Source of the DNA: Pseudomonas californiensis
GTDB taxonomy: Bacteria > Pseudomonadota > Gammaproteobacteria > Pseudomonadales > Pseudomonadaceae
NCBI RefSeq assembly: GCF_021147775.1
Contig: NZ_JAGTPK010000028.1
Span: forward strand, 1 to 64,000
Length of the DNA stretch: 64,000 bases
Reading direction: 5' to 3'
The position numbers were made by a program, and so were the translations under genes. The notes under the pieces were generated by a model. The model saw only the letters and a program-made list of their open reading frames with translations, was not told where the DNA came from and did no database searches. Positions 16,739 through 26,452 of the stretch are shown here, in pieces. How positions within the stretch are numbered: the first letter of the stretch is position 1; every line of letters begins with the position of its first letter.

Positions 16739-19105
16739 ATGACAAACAGACAATCGATAGGGGCGGGCAGCAGGGTGCTTCTGCTTGGGCTCGGGGTGCT
16801 GATCGCGCTGATCGGGCTCGGCCTGGCGGGCGGTGGCGGTTACCTGGTAACGCTGGGCGGCAGCTTTTTCTTCCTGCTGATGGGGCTGGCGATGTTGGTC
16901 AGCGGTGTGCTGATCGCTGCACGTAAACCCAAAGGTGCGCTGCTGTATGGCGCGGCATTGATCCTGACCGCGCTTTGGGCGGTGTGGGATGCAGGCCTGC
17001 ATTACTGGCCATTGGTGTCACGCGTACTGACCTTCGCTGTGATCGGACTGGTCGTCGCGTTGATCTACCCGACGCTGGTCCGCGCTTCTGGCGCTCGGTC
17101 CGGGCGTGGCGCGTACGGTCTGGCCGGCTTTCTGGGCGTGGGCGTGGTGGCGACCATCGGCTACATGTTCGTGCCAACCCATGTAGTCAGTGCCAGCAAT
17201 GTACCGACTATCGTACCGGTGGCGCCAGGCACCGAGCAGAAGGACTGGGCGCACTGGGGCAATACCCCGGCGGGCAACCGGTTTGCCGCGCTCGATCAGA
17301 TCAACAAGGGCAACATTGACAAACTGCAGGTCGCCTGGACCTTCCACACCGGCGATATCCCGCAGAGCACTGGCGCGGGCGCTGAAGACCAGAACACGCC
17401 ACTACAGATCGGTGACACGGTCTATACCTGCACCGCGTACGGCAAAGTATTCGCGCTGGACGCTGACACCGGTACCCAGCGCTGGAAGTTCGACCCGCAA
17501 GGTACGGCGCCGAACTGGCAGCGTTGCCGTGGCCTCGGCTACTTCGCCACGCCGACAAGCGACGCCGCCGCGCAGCCAGCACCGACTGCGTGTGCCAGGC
17601 GTATCTTCCTGCCGACCGGCGATGCGCGTCTGATCGCGCTGGATGCCGAGACCGGCCAGGCCTGCCAGGAGTTCGGCAATCAGGGTGTGGTTGACCTGAA
17701 GACCGACATGGGCGAAGTCAAGGAAGGCTACTACCAGCAAACCTCGACGCCACTGGTGGCGGGTAACGTTGTGGTGGTCGGAGGCCGTGTTGCGGACAAC
17801 TATTCCACCGGTGAGCCACCGGGAGTGGTGCGTGCCTTTGATGTACACAGCGGCGAACTGGTTTGGGCCTGGGATCCGGGTAATCCGAACACCACCAAAC
17901 GGCCGCCGGCAGGCGAAACCTACACGCGGGGTACGCCGAACGTCTGGTCAGCCATGTCCTACGACGAGAAGCTGGGCCTGATCTACCTGCCCACCGGTAA
18001 CGCCACGCCAGACTTCTTTGGCGGTACGCGGACCGAGATGGATGACAAATGGTCGTCGTCTGTCGTTGCCGTCGATGTGAAGACGGGTCAGGTGCGCTGG
18101 AACTTCCAGATGACTCATCATGACCTGTGGGACTTCGACATTCCTGCACAGCCGCTGCTGTATGACATCCCGGACGGCAAGGGCGGCACCCAGCCTGCAC
18201 TCGCGCAGGTCACCAAGCAGGGCGAGATCTTCCTGCTGAACCGTGAAACCGGCGTGCCGATCTCGCGCGTCGAAGAGCGCCCTGTGCCTCAGGGTAATGT
18301 GCCGGGTGAGCGTTATTCAGCCACACAACCGTTTTCGGTCGACATGCCGTCCATTGGCAATCAGACCCTCGAAGAGTCCGACATGTGGGGCGCCACGGCA
18401 TTTGATCAGTTGATGTGCCGCATCGCGTTCAAGGGCATGCGTCATCAGGGCGTCTACACGCCACCGGGTCTGGACCCTGCGTTGCAATTCCCCGGTTCGC
18501 TGGGTGGCATGAACTGGGGCAGCGTGTCGGTCGATCCGACCAACAGCTACATGTTCGTCAACGACATGCGTCTGGGCCTGGCCAATTACATGATCCCGCG
18601 TGACAAGATCGGCGCCGGTGCCAGCGGCATCGAAATGGGTGTCGTGCCCCAGACCGGCACGCCGTTCGGCGCCATGCGCCAGCGTTTCCTGTCGGCGGTC
18701 GGTATCCCATGCCAGGCGCCGCCATTCGGCACCCTGTCGGCGATCGACCTGAAGACCAGAAAAGTGGTCTGGCAGGTGCCGGTGGGTACCGTGAAGGACA
18801 CTGGCCCGATGGGCATCCGCATGGGCCTGCCGATTCCGATTGGCATGCCGACGCTGGGCGCTTCGTTGTCTACCCAGTCAGGGCTGTTGTTCTTCGCAGG
18901 CACTCAGGACTTTTACCTGCGCGCTTTCGACAGTGGCAATGGCAACGAGATCTGGAAGGCTCGCCTGCCAGTGGGCAGCCAGTCCGGACCGATGACTTAC
19001 GTGTCGCCGAAAACCGGCCGTCAGTACATCCTGCTGACCGCAGGCGGGGCGCGTCAGTCGCCTGATCGGGGTGATTACGTGATTGCCTACGCGTTACCGA
19101 AGTAA
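16739..19105 (+). CDS. gcd: Membrane-bound PQQ-dependent dehydrogenase, probably glucose dehydrogenase
   Basis: A 788-residue protein: five hydrophobic helices (about residues 10-150) anchor an eight-bladed quinoprotein propeller in the periplasm. Family motifs include NRFAALDQINKGNIDKLQVA, TGNATPDFFGG, FQMTHHDLWDFDIPAQP and EESDMWGATAFDQLMCRI. It oxidises glucose to gluconolactone in the periplasm, passing electrons to ubiquinone. The same subfamily includes quinate/shikimate dehydrogenase (QuiA), and I cannot fully exclude that substrate. It lies alone, 254 bases after phnP, and a GC-rich hairpin follows. Confidence 0.82.
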   Translation: MTNRQSIGAGSRVLLLGLGVLIALIGLGLAGGGGYLVTLGGSFFFLLMGLAMLVSGVLIAARKPKGALLYGAALILTALWAVWDAGLHYWPLVSRVLTFAVIGLVVALIYPTLVRASGARSGRGAYGLAGFLGVGVVATIGYMFVPTHVVSASNVPTIVPVAPGTEQKDWAHWGNTPAGNRFAALDQINKGNIDKLQVAWTFHTGDIPQSTGAGAEDQNTPLQIGDTVYTCTAYGKVFALDADTGTQRWKFDPQGTAPNWQRCRGLGYFATPTSDAAAQPAPTACARRIFLPTGDARLIALDAETGQACQEFGNQGVVDLKTDMGEVKEGYYQQTSTPLVAGNVVVVGGRVADNYSTGEPPGVVRAFDVHSGELVWAWDPGNPNTTKRPPAGETYTRGTPNVWSAMSYDEKLGLIYLPTGNATPDFFGGTRTEMDDKWSSSVVAVDVKTGQVRWNFQMTHHDLWDFDIPAQPLLYDIPDGKGGTQPALAQVTKQGEIFLLNRETGVPISRVEERPVPQGNVPGERYSATQPFSVDMPSIGNQTLEESDMWGATAFDQLMCRIAFKGMRHQGVYTPPGLDPALQFPGSLGGMNWGSVSVDPTNSYMFVNDMRLGLANYMIPRDKIGAGASGIEMGVVPQTGTPFGAMRQRFLSAVGIPCQAPPFGTLSAIDLKTRKVVWQVPVGTVKDTGPMGIRMGLPIPIGMPTLGASLSTQSGLLFFAGTQDFYLRAFDSGNGNEIWKARLPVGSQSGPMTYVSPKTGRQYILLTAGGARQSPDRGDYVIAYALPK

Positions 19106-19148
19106 ACGCAAGGCTGCGTCAGTTCAGGGTTGTACCCGATGTGTGTCA

Positions 19149-19182
19149 GAGGGGCAGGTTCTCATCCGAGAGCCTGCCCCTC
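19149..19182. terminator. Hairpin terminator between convergent genes
   Basis: GAGGGGCAGG (19149-19158) pairs with CCTGCCCCTC (19173-19182) around a short loop with further pairing. It lies between the converging dehydrogenase and AEC transporter genes. The T-tract is poor on both sides, so termination is inferred from position and stem strength. Confidence 0.6.
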
Positions 19183-19208
19183 GTCCGTTCAGATGCACAT
19201 TCAAGCGC

Positions 19209-20117
19209 TCAGGTGTTTTCCAGCAGGCTGACCAGCCACATCCACAATGGCAGGGTCGCGGCCGACAGTACGGTGGTCAGGCAGATGGCCGAGCTGGTCT
19301 TCTGCACGTGCGGCGTACTGCGCGCAAAGCCAAGGACATTGACGCCGGACGGGCCGGCGGCCATCAGCACCAGCACCGCACGTGGCATGCCCTCTATCCC
19401 CAGCACGATGCACGCCAGCAGCACCAGAAACGGCATCAGCAGCAGTTTGCCGAAGGTCATGCCCAATGCCTGCCCACTGGGTGTCAGCTTGAAACTGGAG
19501 AGGTTGGAACCCAGCACAATCAACGCGCACGGCAGGGCGGCCTGCGCCAGCCAGGTCGTCAGGTGATCGGCCCAGTCCGGCAGGTTCAGGCCAGAGAGGT
19601 TCACCGCCACGCCCAACAGCAGGCCGATAATCAGCGGGTTCGCCAGGCTGGCGATCAACGAGCGAACGTTGAACGGTGCGTTACCGGCCAGGCTGTCGTA
19701 CAGGCTCTGAAAGCTGAACAGCAACAGGCTGTGAACCGCGATTACGGTAAACAGCAACACCAGCCCTGGATTGCCGAACAGTCCTGCAACCATGGGGATG
19801 CCGATCAGGACGTTATTGGAAAAGCTGGCGGTGAGGCCGAAGGGTGTCGGCCCCCCGCTGTACCTGTGCATGATCAGGTTGACCAGCAGGAACACCATGA
19901 GCGCCGGAACGAAATAGGCGGCCAGCACGCGCAGGTCCAGCCCGTCATGCAGCGGGGCATGCACCATGCCGGTAAACAGGACCATTGGCAGAGACAGTTT
20001 GAACGACAGGTTGCTCAGGGCTTTGGTGCTGTCGGCGCTGAGCGCCTTGCGTCGGCCCAGCACATACCCCAGAACGACCAACAAAAAGATGGGCAAAATG
20101 GCTTGCGAGACGGCCAC
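19209..20117 (-). CDS. AEC family transporter (auxin efflux carrier-like)
   Basis: A 302-residue membrane protein with about ten hydrophobic segments, beginning AILPIFLLVVLGYVLGRRK as AEC carriers do. Bacterial members move malate, malonate or other small carboxylates. The conserved ASFSNNVLIGIP and GPSGVNVLGFA loops are present. It lies 100 bases downstream of the amidase in the same direction and could be the last gene of the peptide-utilisation operon, perhaps exporting or importing a hydrolysis product. Its substrate cannot be read from sequence. Confidence 0.85.
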   Translation of the reverse strand: MAVSQAILPIFLLVVLGYVLGRRKALSADSTKALSNLSFKLSLPMVLFTGMVHAPLHDGLDLRVLAAYFVPALMVFLLVNLIMHRYSGGPTPFGLTASFSNNVLIGIPMVAGLFGNPGLVLLFTVIAVHSLLLFSFQSLYDSLAGNAPFNVRSLIASLANPLIIGLLLGVAVNLSGLNLPDWADHLTTWLAQAALPCALIVLGSNLSSFKLTPSGQALGMTFGKLLLMPFLVLLACIVLGIEGMPRAVLVLMAAGPSGVNVLGFARSTPHVQKTSSAICLTTVLSAATLPLWMWLVSLLENT

Positions 20118-20217
20118 GGGCTCTGGCTCCTTGAGGACATGGCCGCGCAGTATGAACCAGCGCAGCCACTTTACCTATCCAGACGCGACGCCTCGAGCTG
20201 CGTATTGTCTTGTCTTT

Positions 20218-21741
20218 TCACATGGCGCCGATGTCCGGCTTGGGGGTGTTCGAACCACCATAAATTGGCGGATGCGTGACGATGTGCGTCAGGTCGACCG
20301 CCGAGCTCAGCAGCGTTTGCAGGTCCGGGCGCGGGCGCGACAGGCGAGGGTCGGCACCGGTAGCCTGCTCCAGCGCGTGGGCACAGGCCAACAGTCTCGC
20401 GTCAGCCCGGAACCCGCCAATCATCTGCAGCCCGAACGGCATGCCGTTGTGGTCAGTGCCGCATGGCAGCGACAGCGCCGGGTTGGTGGTCAGGGTGATG
20501 GTGTAGCAGAGCGCCAGCCAGCGGTAGTAGTTGTCCAGCTGCACACCGTTGACCTCGCGCAGGTACAGCTCGCTCCACGGGAACGGTGAAACGGGTGTGG
20601 TGGGTGCGAGGATCAGGTCGTACTGTTCGAACTGCCGCTGAAAACTGCGGAAGATGCGGCTCTGCTCGCTGTGGGCCTTGACGCAATCCTGCAATGACAT
20701 GGCAGCACCCATGTCGAAGTTGGCCCGGGTGTTGGGCCCCAGCGCATCCGGGTCACGGTCATGGGCGTCCTGCAAGCCGGCGACGAAGGCCTCAGCGCGC
20801 AGTACGTCGAAGGTGCGGTTGGCACTGCCCAGGTTCAGGTCGATGGGTTCGCAGGACTTGAACAGCGATTTCAAGCCGCTGATTTTTTCGCGGAACACCG
20901 CCCGGATCCGGTCATCCACTGCGCAGGCGCCGAAATCCTCGCTGTAGCCGACGCGCAACGTGCTGAGGTCGACCGTGCGCGGCGCGAACTCGTCGTTGGC
21001 CACGGCGTAGCTCAGCGGGTCGGATTGCCCCAATCCAGCGCTGGCTCGCAGTTGCAGCAGGGTGTCGGCCACGTTGCGGCCCATTGGCCCGACCACCGAG
21101 AGCGGTGTCCAGCCCAGTTTTTTGCGCTCACTTGGCACCAGCCCCGGCGAAGGGCGCAAACCGACGACGCCACACAGCGCTGCGGGTATGCGCAGCGAGC
21201 CACCGGTGTCCGAGCCACTGCACAATGGCACCATGTCAACCGCAAGCGCCGCAGCCGAACCGCCGGAGGAGCCCCCGGCATTGAGCGTTGGGTTGAACGG
21301 ATTTCCCGTTGCGCCCCACACCACGTTGCGTGTGTTGGCGCCCGCGCCGAGTTCCGGCACGTTGGTCTTGCCGACCATGATGGCGCCGGCACCGCGCAAG
21401 CGCTCGACAAACAGGTTGTCCTGGCTCGGCACGTTGTCGCGAAACAGCTGCGAGCCATAGGTGGTCAGCACATCGGCGGTTTCTTCCAGGTCCTTGATGC
21501 CGATGGGGAGACCGTGCAAAAGGCCCAGCGGTTTGCCCTGCATCACGGCCTGCTCGGCCAGTACCGCCTCTTTGCGGGCTCGCTCGAAACAGGTCGCGGC
21601 AAAGGCGTTGATCTTCGGATTGAGTGCCTCGATGCGCGTGATGCACGCCTCCAGCAGCTCCACAGGGGAAAGCTGCCGGTTGCCGATCAGGGCGCGCAGT
21701 TCAGTGGCGGATTTGCCGGGCAGGTCGGACGATGTGGCCAT
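20218..21741 (-). CDS. Amidase signature family hydrolase
   Basis: A 507-residue amidase-signature enzyme with the complete catalytic triad: Lys83 (GIKDLEE), cis-Ser158 (NAGGSSGGSAAA) and nucleophile Ser182 (GSDTGGSLRIP). The spacings of 75 and 24 residues are normal. It hydrolyses amide bonds of an unknown substrate in the cytoplasm. ATG 21741 is chosen because GAGGAA lies about six bases upstream; an earlier in-frame ATG at 21765 has no such site. It follows two M20 peptidases and a peptide importer in one direction, suggesting joint catabolism of an imported amide or peptide. Confidence 0.88.
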   Translation of the reverse strand: MATSSDLPGKSATELRALIGNRQLSPVELLEACITRIEALNPKINAFAATCFERARKEAVLAEQAVMQGKPLGLLHGLPIGIKDLEETADVLTTYGSQLFRDNVPSQDNLFVERLRGAGAIMVGKTNVPELGAGANTRNVVWGATGNPFNPTLNAGGSSGGSAAALAVDMVPLCSGSDTGGSLRIPAALCGVVGLRPSPGLVPSERKKLGWTPLSVVGPMGRNVADTLLQLRASAGLGQSDPLSYAVANDEFAPRTVDLSTLRVGYSEDFGACAVDDRIRAVFREKISGLKSLFKSCEPIDLNLGSANRTFDVLRAEAFVAGLQDAHDRDPDALGPNTRANFDMGAAMSLQDCVKAHSEQSRIFRSFQRQFEQYDLILAPTTPVSPFPWSELYLREVNGVQLDNYYRWLALCYTITLTTNPALSLPCGTDHNGMPFGLQMIGGFRADARLLACAHALEQATGADPRLSRPRPDLQTLLSSAVDLTHIVTHPPIYGGSNTPKPDIGAM

Positions 21742-21834
21742 GAAATGTTCCTCAATCAAGTGCATGAAGATGGCTTGCAGTTCGCGCGTTTTCGCTGCGC
21801 CAGTTGGGCTGCGAACCTGAGACGGACAGGGCGG

Positions 21835-22992
21835 TCAATCGTGCCGCTCGGCCAATGCCAGTATCGTCGCTACCAGTGCCTGCCCTCTGGGAACCAGAGT
21901 ATCGAGTTCCAGGTATTCGCTGTCAGTGTGCACCTTGCCGCCGACAGGCCCCAGACCGCACAAGGTCGGAATGCCAAGGCTGGCGGTGAAGCCCGAGTCG
22001 GCGCAACCGCCGGTAAACTCGCCCTCGACCTTGAAGCCCAGTTCCGTCGCGATACCTTGATAGATGTTCAGCAAATCGGCGCTGTGCATCGCCTCCATCG
22101 GCAGAAAGGTGGTGGCTTCCAGCAGTTTTGCTGAAGTGCCGGGCAGTTCTTCTTCGGCGACGATGGTCTGGATAGCGCGCAGTATGGCGTCCCATTGTTT
22201 GAGCTCGACAAAGCGCACATCGAGTTTTGCCGTGGCGCTTTGGGCCACGGTATTGCTGGAGGTGCCACCCGACATCAGCCCGACGTTGGTGGTGATGCCC
22301 GCGGCGTAATCGGTCAAGGCGTGGAGCTTGATGACCTTGTGCGCCAGGGCCTGGACAGCGCTGGCGCCGTCGGCATGGTTGACCCCCGAATGCGCAGCGC
22401 GGCCGCTGACTTCGATGATCAGCGTGGCGCCGCCTTTGCGGGCGCTGACCACGTTGCCGCTGGCCCGGCCCGGCTCCGGGTTGAGCACAGCGCGAGCCGC
22501 CCGTGCATGGGTTTCGATATGGCTGCGGGCGCTGGCGGAACCGATTTCTTCGTCGCCGGTGTACAGAATCTGCACGGGAAACGGCAGCGGCCCGGCGCGT
22601 TTCAGCGCCTTTAGGGCGAAGCAATTGAGCACCAGCCCGCCTTTCATGTCTGCGACGCCGGGGCCATAGGCTCGTTCAGCGTCTCGGGTGTAGCCTCGCG
22701 TGGTAGTGGTGCCCTTGGGGAATACCGTGTCTCGATGACCCAGCAGCAACACCGGCTTGCCTGGGCCGCCGGGCAGTTCGGCGAGCAGCACGTCGCCGAA
22801 GCCTTCGACCGGCATGCGCTCGACGTGGATGCCGTCGGCACGCAGTTGCGCGGTCAACAGCTCCCCCACGGCATCGACACCGGCCTTGTCGTAACTGTTG
22901 GAGTCGGTATCGACCAACTGCTGCAGCAGAGATTCCATCGCCTCAAACTGGCCTGCGAGCCAGTGCGTGGCGTGTTGTTGTGCGTCATTCAC
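21835..22992 (-). CDS. M20 family metallopeptidase, glutamate carboxypeptidase-like
   Basis: A 385-residue di-zinc M20 peptidase of the carboxypeptidase G2 type. Metal-site motifs in order are LLLGHRDTVFP, YGPGVADMKGG, TGDEEIGS and, near the C-terminus, GKVHTDSEY; SGRAAHSGVNH marks the dimerisation domain. The open frame runs far upstream inside the neighbouring gene, but GTG 22992 with AGGAG eight bases before it is the likely start and overlaps the upstream stop (GTGA). Likely substrates are N-acyl or C-terminal glutamate peptides; the exact one is unknown. Confidence 0.88.
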   Translation of the reverse strand: MNDAQQHATHWLAGQFEAMESLLQQLVDTDSNSYDKAGVDAVGELLTAQLRADGIHVERMPVEGFGDVLLAELPGGPGKPVLLLGHRDTVFPKGTTTTRGYTRDAERAYGPGVADMKGGLVLNCFALKALKRAGPLPFPVQILYTGDEEIGSASARSHIETHARAARAVLNPEPGRASGNVVSARKGGATLIIEVSGRAAHSGVNHADGASAVQALAHKVIKLHALTDYAAGITTNVGLMSGGTSSNTVAQSATAKLDVRFVELKQWDAILRAIQTIVAEEELPGTSAKLLEATTFLPMEAMHSADLLNIYQGIATELGFKVEGEFTGGCADSGFTASLGIPTLCGLGPVGGKVHTDSEYLELDTLVPRGQALVATILALAERHD

Positions 22993-24416
22993 TGCGTGCG
23001 CTCCTGTGCGTTGTGTTCGCGGGCCAGGCGGATGCCATCGCTGCCCAGGTCCCAGAATAGACCGGCCATGATCTGCAGGCTTTCTTTGACCACCGGGGCG
23101 AGCAGATGCTCGTTGGGCGCATGCTGCGAACACGCGGGGTAGGAGTGTGGCACCCAGACCGTGGGCAAACCGAGCACTTCGGCGAACACGTCGTTGGGCA
23201 GCGAACCGCCGAGGTTGGGCAGCAATGCAGGCTTCTTGCCGGTGGTCGCGGCCAGCGATTCCAGTGCCCAGCCGACCCACGGGCTGTTGGGCGAAAGGCG
23301 AGTGGCGTGCATCACGTCCATGCGCGTCTGCCTGACCTCGACCTGCGCAAAACCGTGTGCGTCCAGATGCGCACGTACGGCGGGAATGAAGGTCGTGTAA
23401 TCGCTGTCGACCACAAACCGCATGTGGCACAGCGCATGGGCCTTGCCGGGGATCGCGTGAACCGGGGCGTCGGGGTTGCCGGTCTTGAACGCCAGAATAT
23501 CCAGGGTGTTCCAGCCGAAGACTTTTTCACTGAGCGAAAGGCCTGGCTCGCCCCAGTGCGGATCAATGTCCGGGTCGCCGGGCCCGCCGCCCACTTCAAT
23601 GTCGGCCAGCGCGCTGCGCACTGCGTCGGGAATGGCCGTGGGCATCAGCCCGGCAACCTTTACCCGACCGTGCTCATCGACCAGGCTGGCGATGGCATTG
23701 GCCAGAATGATTCCGGGGTTGGCAAGCAGCCCGCCCCAGTTGCCGGAATGGTGCGCGCCGTCGCGCAGATTGACCGTCAGCTCGAAGTTGAACACGCCGC
23801 GCGAGCCGAGAAACAGGGTCGGGCGCGCGGCAGCCAGACGCGGGCCGTCCGATGCGATAAAGATATCGGCTGCCAGCTCTTCGGCGTGGGCCTGGCAAAA
23901 TGCACTCAGGCCGGGCGAGCCGTCTTCTTCACCCATTTCCAGCAGCAGCTTGACGTTGAACCCCAGCTTGCCGTCGCGGGCCTTGAGCGTCTGTTCAAGG
24001 GCGGTCAGGTTGATCAGGTGCTGGCCCTTGTTGTCCGCCGTGCCCCGGCCGTACCAGCGCTCACCGCGCTCTACCACCTGCCACGGCGACAGGCCCTCCT
24101 GCCACTGCGCGTCGTAGCCACGCACCACATCACCGTGGCCATAACTGAGCAGGGTCGGCAGGGCGGGGTCTTCAATGCGCGTGGCGATCAGCAGCGGGCC
24201 GCGTTCGGCGACCGGGTTGTCATAGACCTTGACGCTGAAACCCAGGCGCTCGACATGCGGGGTAATGAATTCATGCAGATAACGGTAAAGCTCCGGCAGG
24301 CTCTCGGCCTCCTGGCTCTGGGTCGGATACGCCACGCTCTCGCCAAGCAGGGCGAAGAACGCGCCGTTGTCGAACTGTTCAGCGGCGTTGTCGATGGCGT
24401 GAGAACGGCTACTCAT
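22989..24416 (-). CDS. M20 family metallopeptidase
   Basis: A 475-residue member of the ArgE/DapE/CPG2-type M20 clan with zinc-site motifs SYGHGDVV, YGRGTADNKGQH and LEMGEEDGSPG, then an insertion with GAHHSGNWGG. It overlaps both the ATPase upstream (ATGA) and the second M20 gene downstream (GTGA), so the three are translationally coupled. Two different M20 peptidases in tandem behind a peptide importer imply stepwise hydrolysis of the imported peptide in the cytoplasm. Confidence 0.88.
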   Translation of the reverse strand: MSSRSHAIDNAAEQFDNGAFFALLGESVAYPTQSQEAESLPELYRYLHEFITPHVERLGFSVKVYDNPVAERGPLLIATRIEDPALPTLLSYGHGDVVRGYDAQWQEGLSPWQVVERGERWYGRGTADNKGQHLINLTALEQTLKARDGKLGFNVKLLLEMGEEDGSPGLSAFCQAHAEELAADIFIASDGPRLAAARPTLFLGSRGVFNFELTVNLRDGAHHSGNWGGLLANPGIILANAIASLVDEHGRVKVAGLMPTAIPDAVRSALADIEVGGGPGDPDIDPHWGEPGLSLSEKVFGWNTLDILAFKTGNPDAPVHAIPGKAHALCHMRFVVDSDYTTFIPAVRAHLDAHGFAQVEVRQTRMDVMHATRLSPNSPWVGWALESLAATTGKKPALLPNLGGSLPNDVFAEVLGLPTVWVPHSYPACSQHAPNEHLLAPVVKESLQIMAGLFWDLGSDGIRLAREHNAQERTQ

Positions 24417-25426
24417 GAGGGGATCAACTCCAGGGTCTGTGAGGTGTCGCGCAGATGGCAGCGGACGGTGCCGCCTTCGGTGCTGTCATTGGCCGGGTAC
24501 TGGTCCTTGCACACCGCCATGCAGCTGGGGCAGCGCGGGTGAAAGGCGCAACCTGACGGCGGCGACATCGGGTTGGGAAAGGTGCCCTGCAGACCCAGGT
24601 CAGGAATACCCAGATGCGGGTCCGGGGTCAGTACCGAGTCGAGCAGTGCCTGGGTGTAAGGATGACCGGGCCGTGCGAACAGCGATTCGCGGCTGCGTTC
24701 TTCGACGATCCGACCCAGATACATCACCGCAACCCGGTCAGCGAGTTGTTCGATGACTGCCAGGTTGTGGCTGATCAGCAGATAAGTCAGGCCGAACTCC
24801 TGCTTGAGGTCTTGCAGCAGGTTGAGAATCTGCGCCTGCACCGAGACGTCCAGCGCCGAGGTGGGTTCGTCACAGATCAGCACGTCCGGACGCATCACCA
24901 GTGCGCGGGCAATCGCCACACGTTGACGCTGACCACCGGACAGCTGGCTGGGGTAGCTGTCGATGACCCGTTTGGGCAGACCGACCACGTCCATCATGTC
25001 TTCGGTGCGCTTGCGGCGTTCGGCATTGCTGCCGATGTCATGCACGATCAGCGGCAGGGTGACGATTTCCCGCAGGGTCTTGCGGGGGTTGAGTGACGAA
25101 TACGGGTCCTGGAAAATCGGCTGGATGCGTCGCGCCATTTCCTTGCGGTCGGTTCCGGCCAAGTGCTTGCCATTGACCAGCACATCGCCGCTGCTGGGCG
25201 CCAGCAAGCCCAGCAACATTTTTGCCAGGGTGCTTTTGCCGCAGCCGGACTCGCCGACCAGCCCGAGTGTTTCGCCGCGCATCAGACGCAGTGATACGCC
25301 ATCGACCGCCTTGAGCGTGGCGGCCGGTTTGAAGAAGCCCCGGCTGATGGTGAACTCGCGGCGTATGTCGCACAGCTCAAGCGCGATGTCCTTTTTGGTT
25401 GACTGGGCTTTCAGTGCTTCACTCAT
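24413..25426 (-). CDS. Oligopeptide/dipeptide ABC transporter ATPase (DppF/OppF type)
   Basis: A 337-residue ATPase with Walker A GESGCGKST, signature LSGGQRQRVAIARAL, Walker B LICDEPTSALDV and the C-terminal OppF-type cysteine segment (CAFHPRCPSCMAVC), which binds a [4Fe-4S] cluster in related proteins. The open frame continues upstream inside the adjacent gene, but ATG 25426 overlaps that gene's stop and begins the conserved domain. It pairs with the preceding ATPase to drive the heteromeric importer. Confidence 0.92.
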   Translation of the reverse strand: MSEALKAQSTKKDIALELCDIRREFTISRGFFKPAATLKAVDGVSLRLMRGETLGLVGESGCGKSTLAKMLLGLLAPSSGDVLVNGKHLAGTDRKEMARRIQPIFQDPYSSLNPRKTLREIVTLPLIVHDIGSNAERRKRTEDMMDVVGLPKRVIDSYPSQLSGGQRQRVAIARALVMRPDVLICDEPTSALDVSVQAQILNLLQDLKQEFGLTYLLISHNLAVIEQLADRVAVMYLGRIVEERSRESLFARPGHPYTQALLDSVLTPDPHLGIPDLGLQGTFPNPMSPPSGCAFHPRCPSCMAVCKDQYPANDSTEGGTVRCHLRDTSQTLELIPS

Positions 25427-26436
25427 GACAGTGCTCCTCCGTGGCGCAGCGCCGTGTGGGCTGCGGGACCGGAAGTCGGCGTCGCGAACAGGCAGCGGGT
25501 CATGTGGTCGGTACTTTCCACGGGCGGAACATCCTGCGCACACGCAGCAATGGCCTGCGGGCAGCGGTTGCGAAAGGCGCACCCGTGTTGCTCGCCCACC
25601 AGGCTGGGCACCAGCCCCGGAATCGACCCCAGTGGCTGGCCCGGTTGGGTGCGTCCCGGGATCGGAATACTCGCCAGCAGACCACGCGTGTAAGGGTGTT
25701 GCGGGTTTTCGAACAGCTCGACCGCCGGCGCGGTTTCGACGATTTGCCCGGCGTACATCACGGCGACCCGGTCGGCGATACGCGCCACCAGACCCAAATC
25801 GTGAGTGATGAAGATCACGGCGAGGCCGAACTCCTTCTGGATGTCGCGGATCAGGCGCAGGATCTGCGCCTGAATGGTCACGTCCAGCGCGGTGGTTGGC
25901 TCGTCGGCAATGATCACGTCCGGCTCGCACATCAACGCCATGGCAATGATCACCCGCTGACGCAGGCCGCCGGACAACTGATGCGGGTACTGACGCAGGC
26001 GCTCGGTAGCGTTGCTGATGCCGACTTTTTCGAGCATCTGCGCGGCCCGCAGCATGGCGTCCTTGCGGGACACCTTGCGGTGTCGGGTGAGCACTTCGCA
26101 GAGCTGATCGCCAATGCTGTAGGCCGGGTTCAGCGAGGTCATGGGTTCCTGGAAAATCATTGCCAGCCGGTTGCCGCGCAGGTCACACATCTGCCGTTCG
26201 CTCTGGGTGAGCATGTCGATGCCGTCCAGGCTCAGCCGCGTCGCGGTGCGTCGGGCCTTGCGCGGCAGCAGGTCCATCAGCGCCAGCGAGGTCAGGGATT
26301 TGCCACAGCCGGACTCGCCGACGATGCACAGCATCTCGCCACGCTCGACCGCAAAGTCCAGGCCTCGTACCGCGTGCAGCGTGTCCTGACCCAGCGGGAT
26401 CTCGACACGCAGGTTTTCAACATGCAATAGCGCCAT
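25423..26436 (-). CDS. Oligopeptide/dipeptide ABC transporter ATPase (DppD/OppD type)
   Basis: A 337-residue ATPase: Walker A GESGCGKSLTSLA, signature LSGGLRQRVIIAMAL, Walker B IIADEPTTALDV, and the OppD-type C-terminal cysteines (CAFRNRCPQAIAAC). It overlaps the next ATPase by ATGA and lies 16 bases after the second permease. It is the first nucleotide-binding subunit of the peptide importer. Confidence 0.92.
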   Translation of the reverse strand: MALLHVENLRVEIPLGQDTLHAVRGLDFAVERGEMLCIVGESGCGKSLTSLALMDLLPRKARRTATRLSLDGIDMLTQSERQMCDLRGNRLAMIFQEPMTSLNPAYSIGDQLCEVLTRHRKVSRKDAMLRAAQMLEKVGISNATERLRQYPHQLSGGLRQRVIIAMALMCEPDVIIADEPTTALDVTIQAQILRLIRDIQKEFGLAVIFITHDLGLVARIADRVAVMYAGQIVETAPAVELFENPQHPYTRGLLASIPIPGRTQPGQPLGSIPGLVPSLVGEQHGCAFRNRCPQAIAACAQDVPPVESTDHMTRCLFATPTSGPAAHTALRHGGALS

Positions 26437-26452
26437 GTGCGGATCTCCTCTG

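Noticed and set aside
19083..20279. Long plus-strand open frames opposite the AEC, amidase and peptidase genes
   Set aside because: They are Gln/His/Arg-rich low-complexity translations lying exactly antisense to genes with strong family motifs; GC-rich shadow frames.
21835..23430. A 531-codon open frame starting at 23430 as the first M20 peptidase
   Set aside because: The first ~146 codons lie inside the adjacent peptidase gene in another frame. Homologous protein starts at GTG 22992 behind a good ribosome-binding site.
24413..25930. A 505-codon open frame as one long ATPase
   Set aside because: The upstream 168 codons are a shadow of the overlapping ATPase gene. ATG 25426 with stop-start overlap begins the true domain.
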